32,525 nucleotides of DNA from Terriglobales bacterium (GCA_015655585.1 JAATEV010000065.1:1-32525), one strand, 5' to 3'; shown: positions 7,295 to 16,662, counted from the first letter of the stretch. The notes: generated by a model from the sequence alone, not told the origin. Numbers and translations: made by a program.

Positions 7295-10200
7295 TTGCCC
7301 GTGAAATACATTAAAAATTACCCTCCTCAACTCTTCCCATGGAAGATATTCCTCCTGCTCTGCTTCCTATTGCTTGATTCTGGAAATCTCCTGGGGCAGT
7401 TCAGTGCAAGTATTGTCGGATCGGTAAGCGATTCTGGCGGAGCTGTAATTCCACAGGCAAAGATCACGCTGACAAATGTTGGAACGAAAGGTACTTCTAC
7501 GACAACGACGGATCAGGAGGGCAACTATCGTTTCGTGAACCTGGCTCCGGCGGACTATATTGTTTCGGCCGAGGCGAGCGGGTTCGGCAAGCAGCAATTT
7601 TCGATCACACTGGGGACAAATCAGACACTGAATGTTCCCCTGAAAATGATGGTTGCCTCGCAAAGTATATCGGTGCAGGTTACGACGCAGGCTCCATTGC
7701 TCGATACAGCGGATACAAGAAATCAGCTCACTCTCAATACTCAGGCGATGTCCGATCTGCCGCTTGCGGGCCGCAACATGATCTCACTTGCGACGCTGGC
7801 GCCCGGCATGACTGGTCTTGGCACGGTCGCGAGCAGTACACCGGGCTCAGGAGTAGATAACTACTCTACGGAGACGCAGGTGGATGCGAGTGCGAATGGA
7901 CAGGGCTCGGTCGGAAACATGTATATCGTCGATGGCCTTGACGTGACGAGCGCGATTCGTCCCGGCGTTCTCAACATGACTCCGAATCCGGATGCGATTC
8001 AAGAGACGAGTATTCAGACAAACACTTACAACGTCGAGTATGGCCGCGCCAGCTCCATGCAGATGACGATGACGACGAAGTCGGGAACAAGTGCGTACCA
8101 CGGCAATATCAGCGACTACTTCACCAATCAGCATCTATACGCAGGAACGGAATTTACGAAGAGTTACTCTCCTTTCCATAGCAACAACATCTCTGCGACG
8201 GTGGGCGGCCCTATCATTCCCGGGCATCAGGCCTTCTTCTTTTTTGCAATCGAACCGCTACGCAGCACGGCAGGTGTATCGAACAGCGTTACCTTTGAAG
8301 ATCCAGCCTTCACGGCCTGGGCGCAACAGAATTATCCCAATACAGTAGGGACGCGGTTGCTCTTACAGTATCCCGTGAAGAACGGAGCGGTGCATGGAGT
8401 TACCGTTTCCTCTACTACGTCGGATATTGCAGGATGCGGTACCGCGAGCACTAACTTTCTGCCATGCAACCTCAATATGATCGATACGGGAAATTACACG
8501 GACTCCAGTTCCAGAAATGGAGATCAGTGGAATCTTCGTCTGGATAAGGCGTTCCAGCGTGATCGCTTGTATGGAACGTTCTTTAGAACGACGTTAAAAA
8601 CAGGGACTCCGAACCAGAGAATAGGATCTGAGAATACAAGTCATTATTCGCAATACGCGCTTCAGGTCAACGAATCGCACACCTTCACGCCCAATATGAT
8701 TAATGAGGCTGCATTTGGCGTGCTGCGTCTGGAGGGCGTGCTGGAAGACGGCGGCAACTTCCAGATTCCCTATTCCAGTGTGACTGGAATAGGTTCCACC
8801 TTTGGCATTGCATCGCCGAACCTTGATTTCATCCAGCATAACTGGCACTGGAGAGATGTCCTCACCTACACGCATCACTCGCATACGCTGCGGTTTGGAT
8901 ATGAAGGATGGTTTGGGGACGACGTGGAGAGGTTTGCTGCCTGGTATGACCATCCGGAGTTTGCTTTCAATAATCTGCTCGCGCTTGTGCAGGATAACGT
9001 GTACACGGAGAGCAACGTTTCGTATAACTCACTCACGGGCCAGCATAACCAGTGGAACTGGGATGCCGCGGGGATCACGCACGGTCTGTTCGCTGAAGAT
9101 ACGTGGGTGGCGCGTAATAATCTCACTCTGACGCTCGGTGTGCGTTGGGATGATTTCGGCAATCCATATTCCAGAAACGCAGATACCGTGTTTGGAAACT
9201 TTATTTATGGCCCCGGAACTGTAATCAGCGATCAAACAGCCAATGGCTTTGTTGTTGCCAGAAAGCACGCATTGAATCGCTCGATCACGGATATCTTCAG
9301 TCCGCGCGCAGGTGTTTCCTGGGACATCACAGGAAATGGAAAGTGGCTGGTGAAGGGCGGCGCTGGGATTTATCACAACTGGCCGACCATGGCGAACCTG
9401 CAGGAAGAGTTCCGCGGCAATCCTCCGGGGTCGATTCGTCCCACATTCTTCGGGGGGCAGAATCCCGCACCGATTTTTATGTTCGGAACGAGTAACACGC
9501 CAGACTATGGATTCGAATTTCCAACGCTGACGACGCCGATCCTCGATAGCAAAAATGGATCGACAAATCTCCACTTCAACATCGGCGGCATCGATCCGAA
9601 CCTGAAGACGCCTGTGGTCTATACGTGGTCGGTAGCTCTGGAGCGTGCGCTGCGCCACAATATCGTTGCCGGAGTGACGTATGTAGGAACGGATGGTCAA
9701 AAGATGCTTTCGGGAGGAGGCCAAGTCTATAACGTCAACTACGGTCAGGACATCAACAGCTACGCAGGCGACCTGATCGCTCATGCCACACCGACGAGCG
9801 TGGTGCCGCAGAGACTCAATACGAGTTTCGGCAGCATCTCCTATACGCAGAACGATCGCGTATCCCGCTATAACGCAGTTACGGCGGACGTCCGTGGACG
9901 TTTCGGGAAGACTGGTTTCTTTGATCTGTCGTACACGCGGTCGGCATCGAACGACGATACGCAGGTCTATCCCACGTGGGTCAATCCGCACCAGTATTAC
10001 GGACCATCCATCTGGGATGCTCCGAACCGCATGTCGCTTTCCTGGGCGTATGACATTCCGTCCTTCCATCTCAGTTCCGGTTTTGTAAGCCGTATCGCGG
10101 ATGGATGGGCATTGAGCGGAACGACGATACTCCAGAGCGGCACTCCCTTTGTCGTTACTACGTCTGCTTCATTCCAGCCGACGTTCGGAGGGAATGGACA

Positions 10201-10618
10201 GGTCAATGGCCTGCAAGCGACGAGCGGCGACTACAACGCGGACGGAGACAACCTCGACTATCCCAACGTCGTCAGCTATAAAACCTCAACAAACCGCCGT
10301 GATTACATCAACGGTCTTTTTGGAAGCAGGGTGAATGGAGGATATGCAAACTTCCCAGTCCCCACTATCGGGACGGAAGGGAATGAAAGGCCCTATCAGT
10401 TCAGGAACCCTGGATTTGCCGAGACGGACATCAGCCTCTTGAAAAATACAAAGATCAAGGGCCCTGTCAATCTTCAGCTTCGGTTTGAGTTTTACAACAT
10501 CTTCAATCGACCCAATCTTCAGGGAGTTACGTCGGATCTCTCTCAGGCATCCTTCGGCCAATCCACTTCGCAGTACAACCCGCGGTGGATTCAGTTGGGA
10601 GCCAACCTGAAGTTCTAA
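7295..10618 (+). CDS. TonB-dependent receptor, Oar-like, with N-terminal carboxypeptidase-regulatory domain
   Basis: Outer-membrane protein of 1107 residues. After a signal peptide (hydrophobic core about 16-32, cleavage near LLGQ), residues about 37-117 form a carboxypeptidase-regulatory-like beta domain (GSVSDSGGAVIPQAKITLTN, ending GTNQTLNVPLKM). A plug domain follows (LNTQAMSDLPLAGRN; MYIVDGLDVTSA; YNVEYGRASSMQM), then a long beta-barrel ending in GANLKF with a C-terminal aromatic residue, as expected for Bam-assembled porins. This architecture is expanded in Acidobacteriota, and the substrate (polysaccharide, peptide or other) is not predictable. The start is TTG 7295 or GTG 7301; AAGGAAG at 7284-7290 could serve either. 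The gene is noticeably more AT-rich than its neighbours. No SusD-like partner is adjacent. Confidence 0.92.
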   Translation: MPVKYIKNYPPQLFPWKIFLLLCFLLLDSGNLLGQFSASIVGSVSDSGGAVIPQAKITLTNVGTKGTSTTTTDQEGNYRFVNLAPADYIVSAEASGFGKQQFSITLGTNQTLNVPLKMMVASQSISVQVTTQAPLLDTADTRNQLTLNTQAMSDLPLAGRNMISLATLAPGMTGLGTVASSTPGSGVDNYSTETQVDASANGQGSVGNMYIVDGLDVTSAIRPGVLNMTPNPDAIQETSIQTNTYNVEYGRASSMQMTMTTKSGTSAYHGNISDYFTNQHLYAGTEFTKSYSPFHSNNISATVGGPIIPGHQAFFFFAIEPLRSTAGVSNSVTFEDPAFTAWAQQNYPNTVGTRLLLQYPVKNGAVHGVTVSSTTSDIAGCGTASTNFLPCNLNMIDTGNYTDSSSRNGDQWNLRLDKAFQRDRLYGTFFRTTLKTGTPNQRIGSENTSHYSQYALQVNESHTFTPNMINEAAFGVLRLEGVLEDGGNFQIPYSSVTGIGSTFGIASPNLDFIQHNWHWRDVLTYTHHSHTLRFGYEGWFGDDVERFAAWYDHPEFAFNNLLALVQDNVYTESNVSYNSLTGQHNQWNWDAAGITHGLFAEDTWVARNNLTLTLGVRWDDFGNPYSRNADTVFGNFIYGPGTVISDQTANGFVVARKHALNRSITDIFSPRAGVSWDITGNGKWLVKGGAGIYHNWPTMANLQEEFRGNPPGSIRPTFFGGQNPAPIFMFGTSNTPDYGFEFPTLTTPILDSKNGSTNLHFNIGGIDPNLKTPVVYTWSVALERALRHNIVAGVTYVGTDGQKMLSGGGQVYNVNYGQDINSYAGDLIAHATPTSVVPQRLNTSFGSISYTQNDRVSRYNAVTADVRGRFGKTGFFDLSYTRSASNDDTQVYPTWVNPHQYYGPSIWDAPNRMSLSWAYDIPSFHLSSGFVSRIADGWALSGTTILQSGTPFVVTTSASFQPTFGGNGQVNGLQATSGDYNADGDNLDYPNVVSYKTSTNRRDYINGLFGSRVNGGYANFPVPTIGTEGNERPYQFRNPGFAETDISLLKNTKIKGPVNLQLRFEFYNIFNRPNLQGVTSDLSQASFGQSTSQYNPRWIQLGANLKF

Positions 10619-10653
10619 CGACAACAGCTATATAACTCGTAGGTCTTATGAAC

Positions 10654-10693
10654 TGCCCGGCGTTTTCTGCGAAGAAACCGCCGGGCAATTTTA
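10654..10693 (+). terminator. Terminator after the TonB-dependent receptor
   Basis: TGCCCGGCG (10654-10662) pairs with CGCCGGGCA (10679-10687), extended inward by TTTTCT against AGAAA with one bulged C. The sequence ATTTTATT follows. It lies 36 nt past the receptor stop and between converging genes, so it may also limit read-through of the multicopper oxidase transcript. Confidence 0.75.
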
Positions 10694-10734
10694 TTGCTGC
10701 CTATGGGAAGCAAAGGCATTCCAAGCGACAGCCG

Positions 10735-12105
10735 CTAGATGTAGCGGATGAGCTGCATGAATCCGTAGTCCATGTGGAGCTGCTGATGGCAGTGGAAGAG
10801 ACTGGGGCCGGGGTTGTTCGCGAGGAACTCCGCTTCGATGGAGTTGTAGCGGCCGAGGTTCACCGTGTCCTTCCATAGATCGCTGACCGGCACCTGCGCG
10901 ATGCGCTTGAGCTCGAAGCTGTGCCGATGCAGATGGATGGGATGGGCGCAGCCGCTGGCGTTGACGAAGCGGAAGCGATACCGCTGGCCCTGCCGGACGC
11001 GCAGAGGCTCCAGTTGATCGTAGGACTTGCCGTTGATCGTCCAGCGGTCGATGCCGTCCTGCTGCGGCCCCACTTTTTCGAAGACCATGGTGATGAGGTT
11101 TTCGGGAGCTGCGTCGATGTCGGCGTCCTCTGGCTTTGGCGGTTTGGCGAAGAGCGAGTAGGCCCAGTCGTTGAACTTCGGGGCGCGCCACTGGGCCTCG
11201 CCGCTGCGGTTGGCGTACTCGATGACGATGCCGAGACCGATCTCGCGCTCCTGATCTTTGAGTGAGCCGAGAATCCAGACACCGGGGGCGTTCATCTCGA
11301 CGATGGCGTCGATGCGCTCGGCTACGGACAGTGAGAGAACTTCGACCGATGCGGGATTGGGCACGGGGTTGCCATCGAGCGCGAGAACCGTGAAGCGATG
11401 GCCGGGCAGAGCGAGCAGTACGTCTTCCGTAGCGCTGGCGTTCAGAAAGTGGAAGAGGATGCGTTCGCCCGGACGCACGCGTATCGGCTCGCCTGCGTGC
11501 AGCAGCTTGTCATTGAAGGAGGCGTATTGGTAGGCGATGCCTGTGCACTCTTCCATACCCTCCTGCATCCGCATGAGGGAGGGTTCCCAGTGATGGATGG
11601 CTAGGAATATCTCGCGGTCGTAGCTGCCGGGCTGGCTCTTCGGCTCGACCATGAGGAATCCATACTGGCCGGTATAGGTTGCGCGGCTGAGGTCCGACAT
11701 GGCCATGGTGTGGGTGTGGTACCAGCGCGTGCCCGCAGGCCGGGGCGTGAAGTTGTAGCGCAGATGGCCGCCTGGGGCGATCATGGGCGAGCCTTCTTCG
11801 GCGGCCCCATCGGGAACGGAGCCAATGTGCAGACCGTGCCAGTGAACAAGCTCGGGGTTGGCGCTTCCGTTGAAGACGTCGATGTTGACGGGGACGCCTT
11901 CGCGCATCCGCAGGACGGGGCCGGGGACCTGTCCGTTGTAGCAGAGGGTCTTCACCGTCTTGCCGGGTGCGAGTTCGATGGCTGCCTCGCCGATGTGAAG
12001 CGAGAAGTCGGTTTTGGGAAGCGGCGCGCTGGCGCGTGCGGCGTCCGTAAGGGTTGCGCCTGCGGCGGCAACACCGGCAGTCTTCAGGAAGTGCCTGCGG
12101 TTCAT
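10735..12105 (-). CDS. Tat-exported multicopper oxidase (laccase/CotA/CueO-like)
   Basis: Exported copper oxidase of 456 residues from the ATG at 12103-12105. A longer frame begins at a TTG (12168), but the ATG gives a proper Tat signal, MNRRHFLKTAG, and is preferred. All four copper-binding motifs are present: HWHG (88-91), WYHTH (128-132), HPIHLHRH near the C-terminus, and HCHQQLH (438-444) with the type 1 copper Cys439. The residue ten after that cysteine, the axial type 1 position, is Phe449 rather than the Met of CueO. The family oxidises phenols, metals or amines with reduction of oxygen to water; the natural substrate is unknown. It is divergent from the FAD enzyme gene and convergent with the TonB receptor gene. 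No methionine-rich CueO-type insert is evident. Confidence 0.9.
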   Translation of the reverse strand: MNRRHFLKTAGVAAAGATLTDAARASAPLPKTDFSLHIGEAAIELAPGKTVKTLCYNGQVPGPVLRMREGVPVNIDVFNGSANPELVHWHGLHIGSVPDGAAEEGSPMIAPGGHLRYNFTPRPAGTRWYHTHTMAMSDLSRATYTGQYGFLMVEPKSQPGSYDREIFLAIHHWEPSLMRMQEGMEECTGIAYQYASFNDKLLHAGEPIRVRPGERILFHFLNASATEDVLLALPGHRFTVLALDGNPVPNPASVEVLSLSVAERIDAIVEMNAPGVWILGSLKDQEREIGLGIVIEYANRSGEAQWRAPKFNDWAYSLFAKPPKPEDADIDAAPENLITMVFEKVGPQQDGIDRWTINGKSYDQLEPLRVRQGQRYRFRFVNASGCAHPIHLHRHSFELKRIAQVPVSDLWKDTVNLGRYNSIEAEFLANNPGPSLFHCHQQLHMDYGFMQLIRYI

Positions 12106-12249
12106 CGGCTTGTTGAATCCTTTGCTCTGGATGGTCTTCAGTGTGTGGTCTGCGTTGCGGCTTGTCAATTCCGGCGCTGTTCGCGCTTTCGCGGAAGGGG
12201 TTCCATCGTTAGACTAAAAAAATCCCTTTCCAATGAGGCAATCGAGACC
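12106..12249. promoter_or_regulatory. Divergent intergenic region between two Tat-exported oxidoreductases
   Basis: This 144-nt gap must hold the promoters of both the multicopper oxidase (minus) and the FAD oxidoreductase (plus). GAGG in the GCAATGAGGCAATCG-like stretch lies about 11 nt before the GTG start at 12250. I see no clear -35/-10 pair or long dyad. The shared region makes joint control plausible. Confidence 0.4.
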
Positions 12250-14172
12250 GTGGAGAAAAAGAAGCTGGAGCGCGAAGAGGAGAGCCTTGGGCTTACTTCG
12301 CAGATTACACGCCGTGATTTTCTGAATAGCTCGCTGCTGGGGTCCGGCACGTCCCTCCTGCACGCGGGGTGTCCTGTGGACCTGCTGGCGCAGGCGGGGC
12401 AGTCGGCCTCTGGTATGAATGCCATCGCGAAAGAGGACTTCAGCGGCTATGGCGGCGTTGGCGATTATGCGGAGTCGAACGGCAATACGCTGGCCGTGTT
12501 GCAGGCAGCGCATCGTGTGCGCGACGGCGTCTACCAGCAGTTTCCTGTGGAGGCGGAGGAGACGGGCGAGCTTTTTGACCTGATTATCGTCGGTGGCGGA
12601 CTCACCGGCCTGATGACCGCGCATGAGTATGCGAAGCAGTCGGCTGGATCGCAGCGGTGTCTGATTCTGGAGAACCATCCTGTCTTCGGCGGCGAGGCGA
12701 AGCAGAATGAGTTTGAGGTGGACGGCTACAGGCTCGTGGGGCCGCAGGGCTCGAACGACTTCAATCCGCCGGAGGAGGGATCGAATACGCAGCTCGACCA
12801 GTTCTTCCGCGAGTGCCATCTTCCTTATAAGTTTTCTTTTCAGGAGTGGGACCGGGGGCTGAAGCCTCTTCGCTTCGCGTCGGACAACTACGTGAACATA
12901 GACGGCTTTGAAGAGCGCTCGGTGGATGTTGCTTATTACTTCGACCAGAAGAGCGGGGCATCGAAGCCTGCGTGGATGCTGAACATCTGGAACGATGACC
13001 TGAAGCGGACGCCCTTCAGCGAGAGGGCAAAGACCGATCTTCTGCGCTGGCGCAGGGAGACGGGACATACAGGCAGCGAAGACCCGCGCTATCTGGACTC
13101 GATCAGTTACAAACACTACCTCGAAGTGGTGAAGGGCTACGATCCCGAGGTGACGAAGTTCAGCCAGCCGATGGTGGGGCTTCTCGGCGGCGTGGGCTGC
13201 GATGCTATTTCGGCGCGTGTGGGGCATGGATTGGTGATGCAGCACTACGGTGCGATCTCGTTTCCCGGAGGCAATGCCACGATGGGGCGTCACCTGGTGC
13301 GCGGCCTGATTCCGGAGGCGATCAGCGGCGAGTACACCTTCGAGGGCGTGATGAATGGCCGGATCAACTTCGCCGCGCTCGATCGTCCGGATCAGCCGAC
13401 GCGAATCCGGCTGCACTCGACGGTGATTCGCGTGGAGCATCAGCATCGGCAGGGCGATAAGGATTTAGTCGCGGTGACATACGAGCGCGAGGGAAAGGTC
13501 TACCGGAGCAGAGCGCGAGCTGTGGTGATGGCGAGCGGCGGCTGGATCACGAAGCGCATTGTGGCCGATCTGCCAGAGGAGATTCATACCGCCTATCGGG
13601 AGTTTCAATATGCGCCTGCGTTGATTGCGAATGTAGCCTTGAACAACTGGCGCTTCCTCTACAATCTCGGGGCCCCGGCGGTTCGCTGGATGGATGACGG
13701 CACGATGTTCGGCTACTGCGCGAACATTCGGAGGGACATGGTGATTGGAGATTACAGGCCGCCGCTGAATCCGGATAAGCCGACGCTGCTGACCTTCTAC
13801 ATGGGGCTTTATGCACCGGGGCACACGGCGTTCGAACAGGGCGTTCTGGGGCGTATGCGTCTGCTCTCGACCAGCTACGTCGAGTACGAGCGCACGATTC
13901 GCAGGCAGATGACGGAGATGTTTGCGGGTACAGGATTCGACGCGAAGCGGGACATCGCCGGAATTGTTCTCAATCGCTGGGGACACGCCCGGCTGACTCA
14001 GCCGCCGGGTTTTTACTACGGCGTGGATGGAAGGCCGAGCCCGCGGGAGGTCGTCGCCAAAGGATTCGGCCGCATCGTGATCGCGCACTCGGAGCTGAAC
14101 GGAGCGCAGAACTACGGCGGAGCATTTCAACACGGCAAGCGAGCCGCGGAAGAGATTCTGGCGATGAAATAA
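12250..14172 (+). CDS. Tat-exported FAD-dependent oxidoreductase, spermidine dehydrogenase-like
   Basis: Flavoprotein of 640 residues when started at the GTG at 12250-12252, chosen because it places the Tat motif QITRRDFLNSS at residues 18-28. The frame is open further upstream but overlaps the divergent oxidase gene. A dinucleotide-binding fold is seen at 110-120 (LIIVGGGLTGL) followed by an acidic strand end (LILENH). The pattern of a charged leader, LG-x(4)-ITRRDFLN and then a GxGxxG FAD domain resembles proteins annotated as spermidine dehydrogenase, which oxidise polyamines in the periplasm. The family call is firm for FAD/NAD(P)-type oxidoreductase; the substrate is inferred. It could act on other amines. 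The gene ends just before a hairpin at 14174-14209 and converges on the DUF885 gene. Confidence 0.75.
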   Translation: MEKKKLEREEESLGLTSQITRRDFLNSSLLGSGTSLLHAGCPVDLLAQAGQSASGMNAIAKEDFSGYGGVGDYAESNGNTLAVLQAAHRVRDGVYQQFPVEAEETGELFDLIIVGGGLTGLMTAHEYAKQSAGSQRCLILENHPVFGGEAKQNEFEVDGYRLVGPQGSNDFNPPEEGSNTQLDQFFRECHLPYKFSFQEWDRGLKPLRFASDNYVNIDGFEERSVDVAYYFDQKSGASKPAWMLNIWNDDLKRTPFSERAKTDLLRWRRETGHTGSEDPRYLDSISYKHYLEVVKGYDPEVTKFSQPMVGLLGGVGCDAISARVGHGLVMQHYGAISFPGGNATMGRHLVRGLIPEAISGEYTFEGVMNGRINFAALDRPDQPTRIRLHSTVIRVEHQHRQGDKDLVAVTYEREGKVYRSRARAVVMASGGWITKRIVADLPEEIHTAYREFQYAPALIANVALNNWRFLYNLGAPAVRWMDDGTMFGYCANIRRDMVIGDYRPPLNPDKPTLLTFYMGLYAPGHTAFEQGVLGRMRLLSTSYVEYERTIRRQMTEMFAGTGFDAKRDIAGIVLNRWGHARLTQPPGFYYGVDGRPSPREVVAKGFGRIVIAHSELNGAQNYGGAFQHGKRAAEEILAMK

Positions 14173-14173
14173 A

Positions 14174-14209
14174 ACTGCCCCATCCACAAAGCAACGTGGA
14201 TGGGGCAGT
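14174..14209 (-). terminator. Terminator between converging FAD enzyme and DUF885 genes
   Basis: A perfect 14-bp stem, ACTGCCCCATCCAC (14174-14187) with its complement (14196-14209), has an 8-nt loop. Read on the minus strand it is followed by TTTTATTT, giving a standard terminator for the DUF885 gene whose stop is at 14229. On the plus strand no T-run follows, so it is a weaker stop for the FAD enzyme gene, and its left arm begins within 2 nt of that gene's stop codon. Confidence 0.82.
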
Positions 14210-14228
14210 GATGCGTGGAAGTGAGTTG

Positions 14229-16010
14229 TTACCGCTCCAGGTCCGGGTACGGGCCCACTCCGCCTTCCTTGATGAAGCGGTCGATGCGCGCGTCAAGGAC
14301 AGACAAGGGAACGGAGCCCATTTCGAGAACGGAGTCGTGGAAGGCGCGGAGGTTGAACTTATCTCCCAGCGCAGCCTCGGCCTTGTGCCGGAGTGTCCAG
14401 ATCTCCCGCTCGCCGAGATAGTACGAGAGCGCCTGCCCCGGATAGGCGATGTAGCGGTCGGTCTCGGTCTCGATCTCGTGCTGCGAGAGCGCGGTGTTGT
14501 CCTTCAGGTACTGGATGGACTGCTCGCGCGTCCAGCCCATGGTGTGCATCCCGGTATCGACGACGAGACGCGCGGCGCGCCATGCCTGGTAGCTCAACAT
14601 GCCGAAGGTCTCATACGGTGTGTGATAGGTACCCATCTCCACGCCGAGCCGTTCGCAGTAGAGCGCCCAGCCCTCGCCATAGGCCGAGATGTAGACGCGG
14701 CGGAAGGGCGGCAGCTCCTTGTGCTCGGTGATGATCGGCATCTGGAAGGCGTGGCCGGGAGCGGCCTCGTGCATGGTGAGCGCGGGCAGGCTGTAGAAGG
14801 GACGCGAAGGCAGATCGTATACGTTGACGTTGAAGCCGCCGGGGCCGCCCGAGCCTCCGGGTGCGAACGGGGCGCGATCCATCGGGACCGGGTAGATGCC
14901 GAAGCGCTGGCGCGGCAGATAGCCGAAGTACTGCGACGACTTGCCGTCGAACTCCTTGGAGATCCACGCGGCGCGTTCGAGGAACTGCTCCGCGGTCTTG
15001 GGGTAGAACTGCGGATCGGTGCGGAGAAAGTTCAGGAAGGCCGGAAGGTCGCCCTTGAAGTTCACCTGCTTCATCACGTCGAGCATCTCGGCGTGGATCT
15101 TCTTACCTTCGTCGAGGCCGATCTGGTGGATCTCGGCGGGCGTCAAAGTGGTCGTGGTGAATTCAAGAATCTTCGCCTGGTAGTAGGCCTTGCCGTCGGG
15201 CATGGCCCAGGTGGCAAGCTCCTTGCGCGCACCGGGAATGTACTCCTTGCGCATGAAGGTGAGCAGCGTCTGGAAAGCGGGCAGAGCCTGTTCGCTGACG
15301 GCCTTCAGACCTGCGGCGCGAAGTCGCTCCTGATCGGCCGCGGGGATGCTCGCGGGCATGTTCTTGAAGGGAGTGTAGAGCGGGCACTGCTCGGGGCCCT
15401 TCACCTCGGCGACGGTGGCGATGGGAGCCTCGCGCCCGATGAGCGTTACCTGTGCCGGAGTGAAGCCGCGCTTCAGACCGGCGCGCATGTTCGTCATCTC
15501 TTCGTTGAAGTAGCGCGGAATGTCGTTCAGCATCGAGATGTAGTTCTCGTAGTCGCGGACGGAGCGCATCTGCCGTCTGCCGCCCAGCGCGGCGTTCCAG
15601 AAGCCGCTGTCGGAGTTCAGCGGTTTCTGGTAGTCCTTGAACCGCTGCTGGTTAGCCAGCACGACGACCTGCGGACGATAGACCGCGTAGTTGACCTTGT
15701 TGGCTTCGGAGAGCTCGCTGGGGTTGATGGTATCGAGCTGCTTCAGCACGTCTTCCCAGTACTGGAGTTTGGCCTGTTGCGTGGCCTCGTCCACCTTGGG
15801 CAGATGGCCTCCGCCGCCGCGTCGGGGACTCTCGCCGTCCTCGCTTGCGCCGCCCTGCCGCCAGGCCCATTCACGGGTGTAGATCTGCTTGAACCGGTCA
15901 TCGGCTGAAGTCGTCTGCGCGTGCGCGGCTCCATGCGTCATTCCTTGCGACATTCCAAGACCGATCGCCAATACGGCGACGTTCGATACCACGGCACTCC
16001 AACACCTCAT
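14229..16010 (-). CDS. DUF885 family exported protein, probable metallopeptidase
   Basis: Protein of 593 residues with a signal peptide (hydrophobic 6-20, cleavage likely after AHA at 29-31). The DUF885 hallmark HEAAPGH lies at 414-420 and EGWALY at 446-451. In this family these are read as a zinc-binding HExxxGH-like motif with a downstream glutamate, related to M32/gluzincin-type peptidases. The C-terminal third (LSQHEIETETDRYIAYPGQALSYYLGE split over about 520-550) is also typical. Length is normal for the family and the active-site residues appear intact. It starts at the ATG at 16008-16010. Its peptide substrate is unknown. It is monocistronic. Confidence 0.86.
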   Translation of the reverse strand: MRCWSAVVSNVAVLAIGLGMSQGMTHGAAHAQTTSADDRFKQIYTREWAWRQGGASEDGESPRRGGGGHLPKVDEATQQAKLQYWEDVLKQLDTINPSELSEANKVNYAVYRPQVVVLANQQRFKDYQKPLNSDSGFWNAALGGRRQMRSVRDYENYISMLNDIPRYFNEEMTNMRAGLKRGFTPAQVTLIGREAPIATVAEVKGPEQCPLYTPFKNMPASIPAADQERLRAAGLKAVSEQALPAFQTLLTFMRKEYIPGARKELATWAMPDGKAYYQAKILEFTTTTLTPAEIHQIGLDEGKKIHAEMLDVMKQVNFKGDLPAFLNFLRTDPQFYPKTAEQFLERAAWISKEFDGKSSQYFGYLPRQRFGIYPVPMDRAPFAPGGSGGPGGFNVNVYDLPSRPFYSLPALTMHEAAPGHAFQMPIITEHKELPPFRRVYISAYGEGWALYCERLGVEMGTYHTPYETFGMLSYQAWRAARLVVDTGMHTMGWTREQSIQYLKDNTALSQHEIETETDRYIAYPGQALSYYLGEREIWTLRHKAEAALGDKFNLRAFHDSVLEMGSVPLSVLDARIDRFIKEGGVGPYPDLER

Positions 16011-16263
16011 CGTGCAGTCCTCTCAACATGAAGCCGCAGAATCCGCAGCCATGCTCTCGTTTATTTGGATAGGAAGCAGTATACGCATTAAGCGCCGCTC
16101 TGCTTTGCTATGAAAGCGAGGACGATTCAATGTCGGGGAAAGACGCAATTAGAGAAGAGAATAAAGTGTGGACTCCATCAGACGATATTTTCGCGTAAGA
16201 ACTTTTCCGCGTTGGGTGCAATAGACTCGAACCCCTAATCGCCTTGGGATGCCAAACCTATAA

Positions 16264-16662
16264 CTAGGCTGAAATCCGGCTCGTGCTCCTGGATTTAGAA
16301 CCTGCAACTTGTCTCCCCTTGGTCGTCGTCGTAACGCGCTTTGCAGGAGAATGTCTGCTCTCAAGCGTTCCGGTTTCAGGATGAAGAGCTGCAATGACAG
16401 CAGCAGGGTTTCTGGCGATGACCGTGAGAAAAGCGCGTGCTGGCGTTTCCGGAGTGCGTCGTCCACCTTCCCAGTGTTTTACAGTATCAAGGCTGAATCC
16501 AAAGGTGTCTGAGAATCTGGATTGTGTCATATGCAGCCGAGTGCGGATTTCCTTTACATCGACCTCAGCAGGCACGGTGATTTTATAGCCCTTTTTCTCT
16601 CCTGCGAGAAAGGCATCCACTTCGTTCAGACCATTCTTCAAGTCTTCAAACATTGTCGTCAT
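16264..16662 (-). CDS. higA: HigA/XRE-type antitoxin with helix-turn-helix domain and unusual basic tail
   Basis: Protein of 132 residues starting at the ATG at 16660-16662. Its start overlaps the toxin stop by 4 nt, the coupling usual for toxin-first (HigBA-type) modules. Residues about 35-85 form an XRE/HTH_3-like helix-turn-helix (IRTRLHMTQSRFSDTFGFS, then TVKHWEGGRRTPETPARAFL), as in antitoxins that neutralise the toxin and repress the operon. Residues after about 100 are an Arg/Ser/Thr-rich tail that is not part of the usual domain (typical length near 100), possibly a read-through into unrelated DNA. DNA around it is more AT-rich than its neighbours. Confidence 0.83.
   Translation of the reverse strand: MTTMFEDLKNGLNEVDAFLAGEKKGYKITVPAEVDVKEIRTRLHMTQSRFSDTFGFSLDTVKHWEGGRRTPETPARAFLTVIARNPAAVIAALHPETGTLESRHSPAKRVTTTTKGRQVAGSKSRSTSRISA

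Noticed and set aside
16200..16265. tRNA-like sequence on the minus strand behind the antitoxin
   Set aside because: A T-arm-like GGTTCGAGTCT is present, but no matching acceptor strand, D-arm or anticodon arm can be folded, so it is not a functional tRNA.
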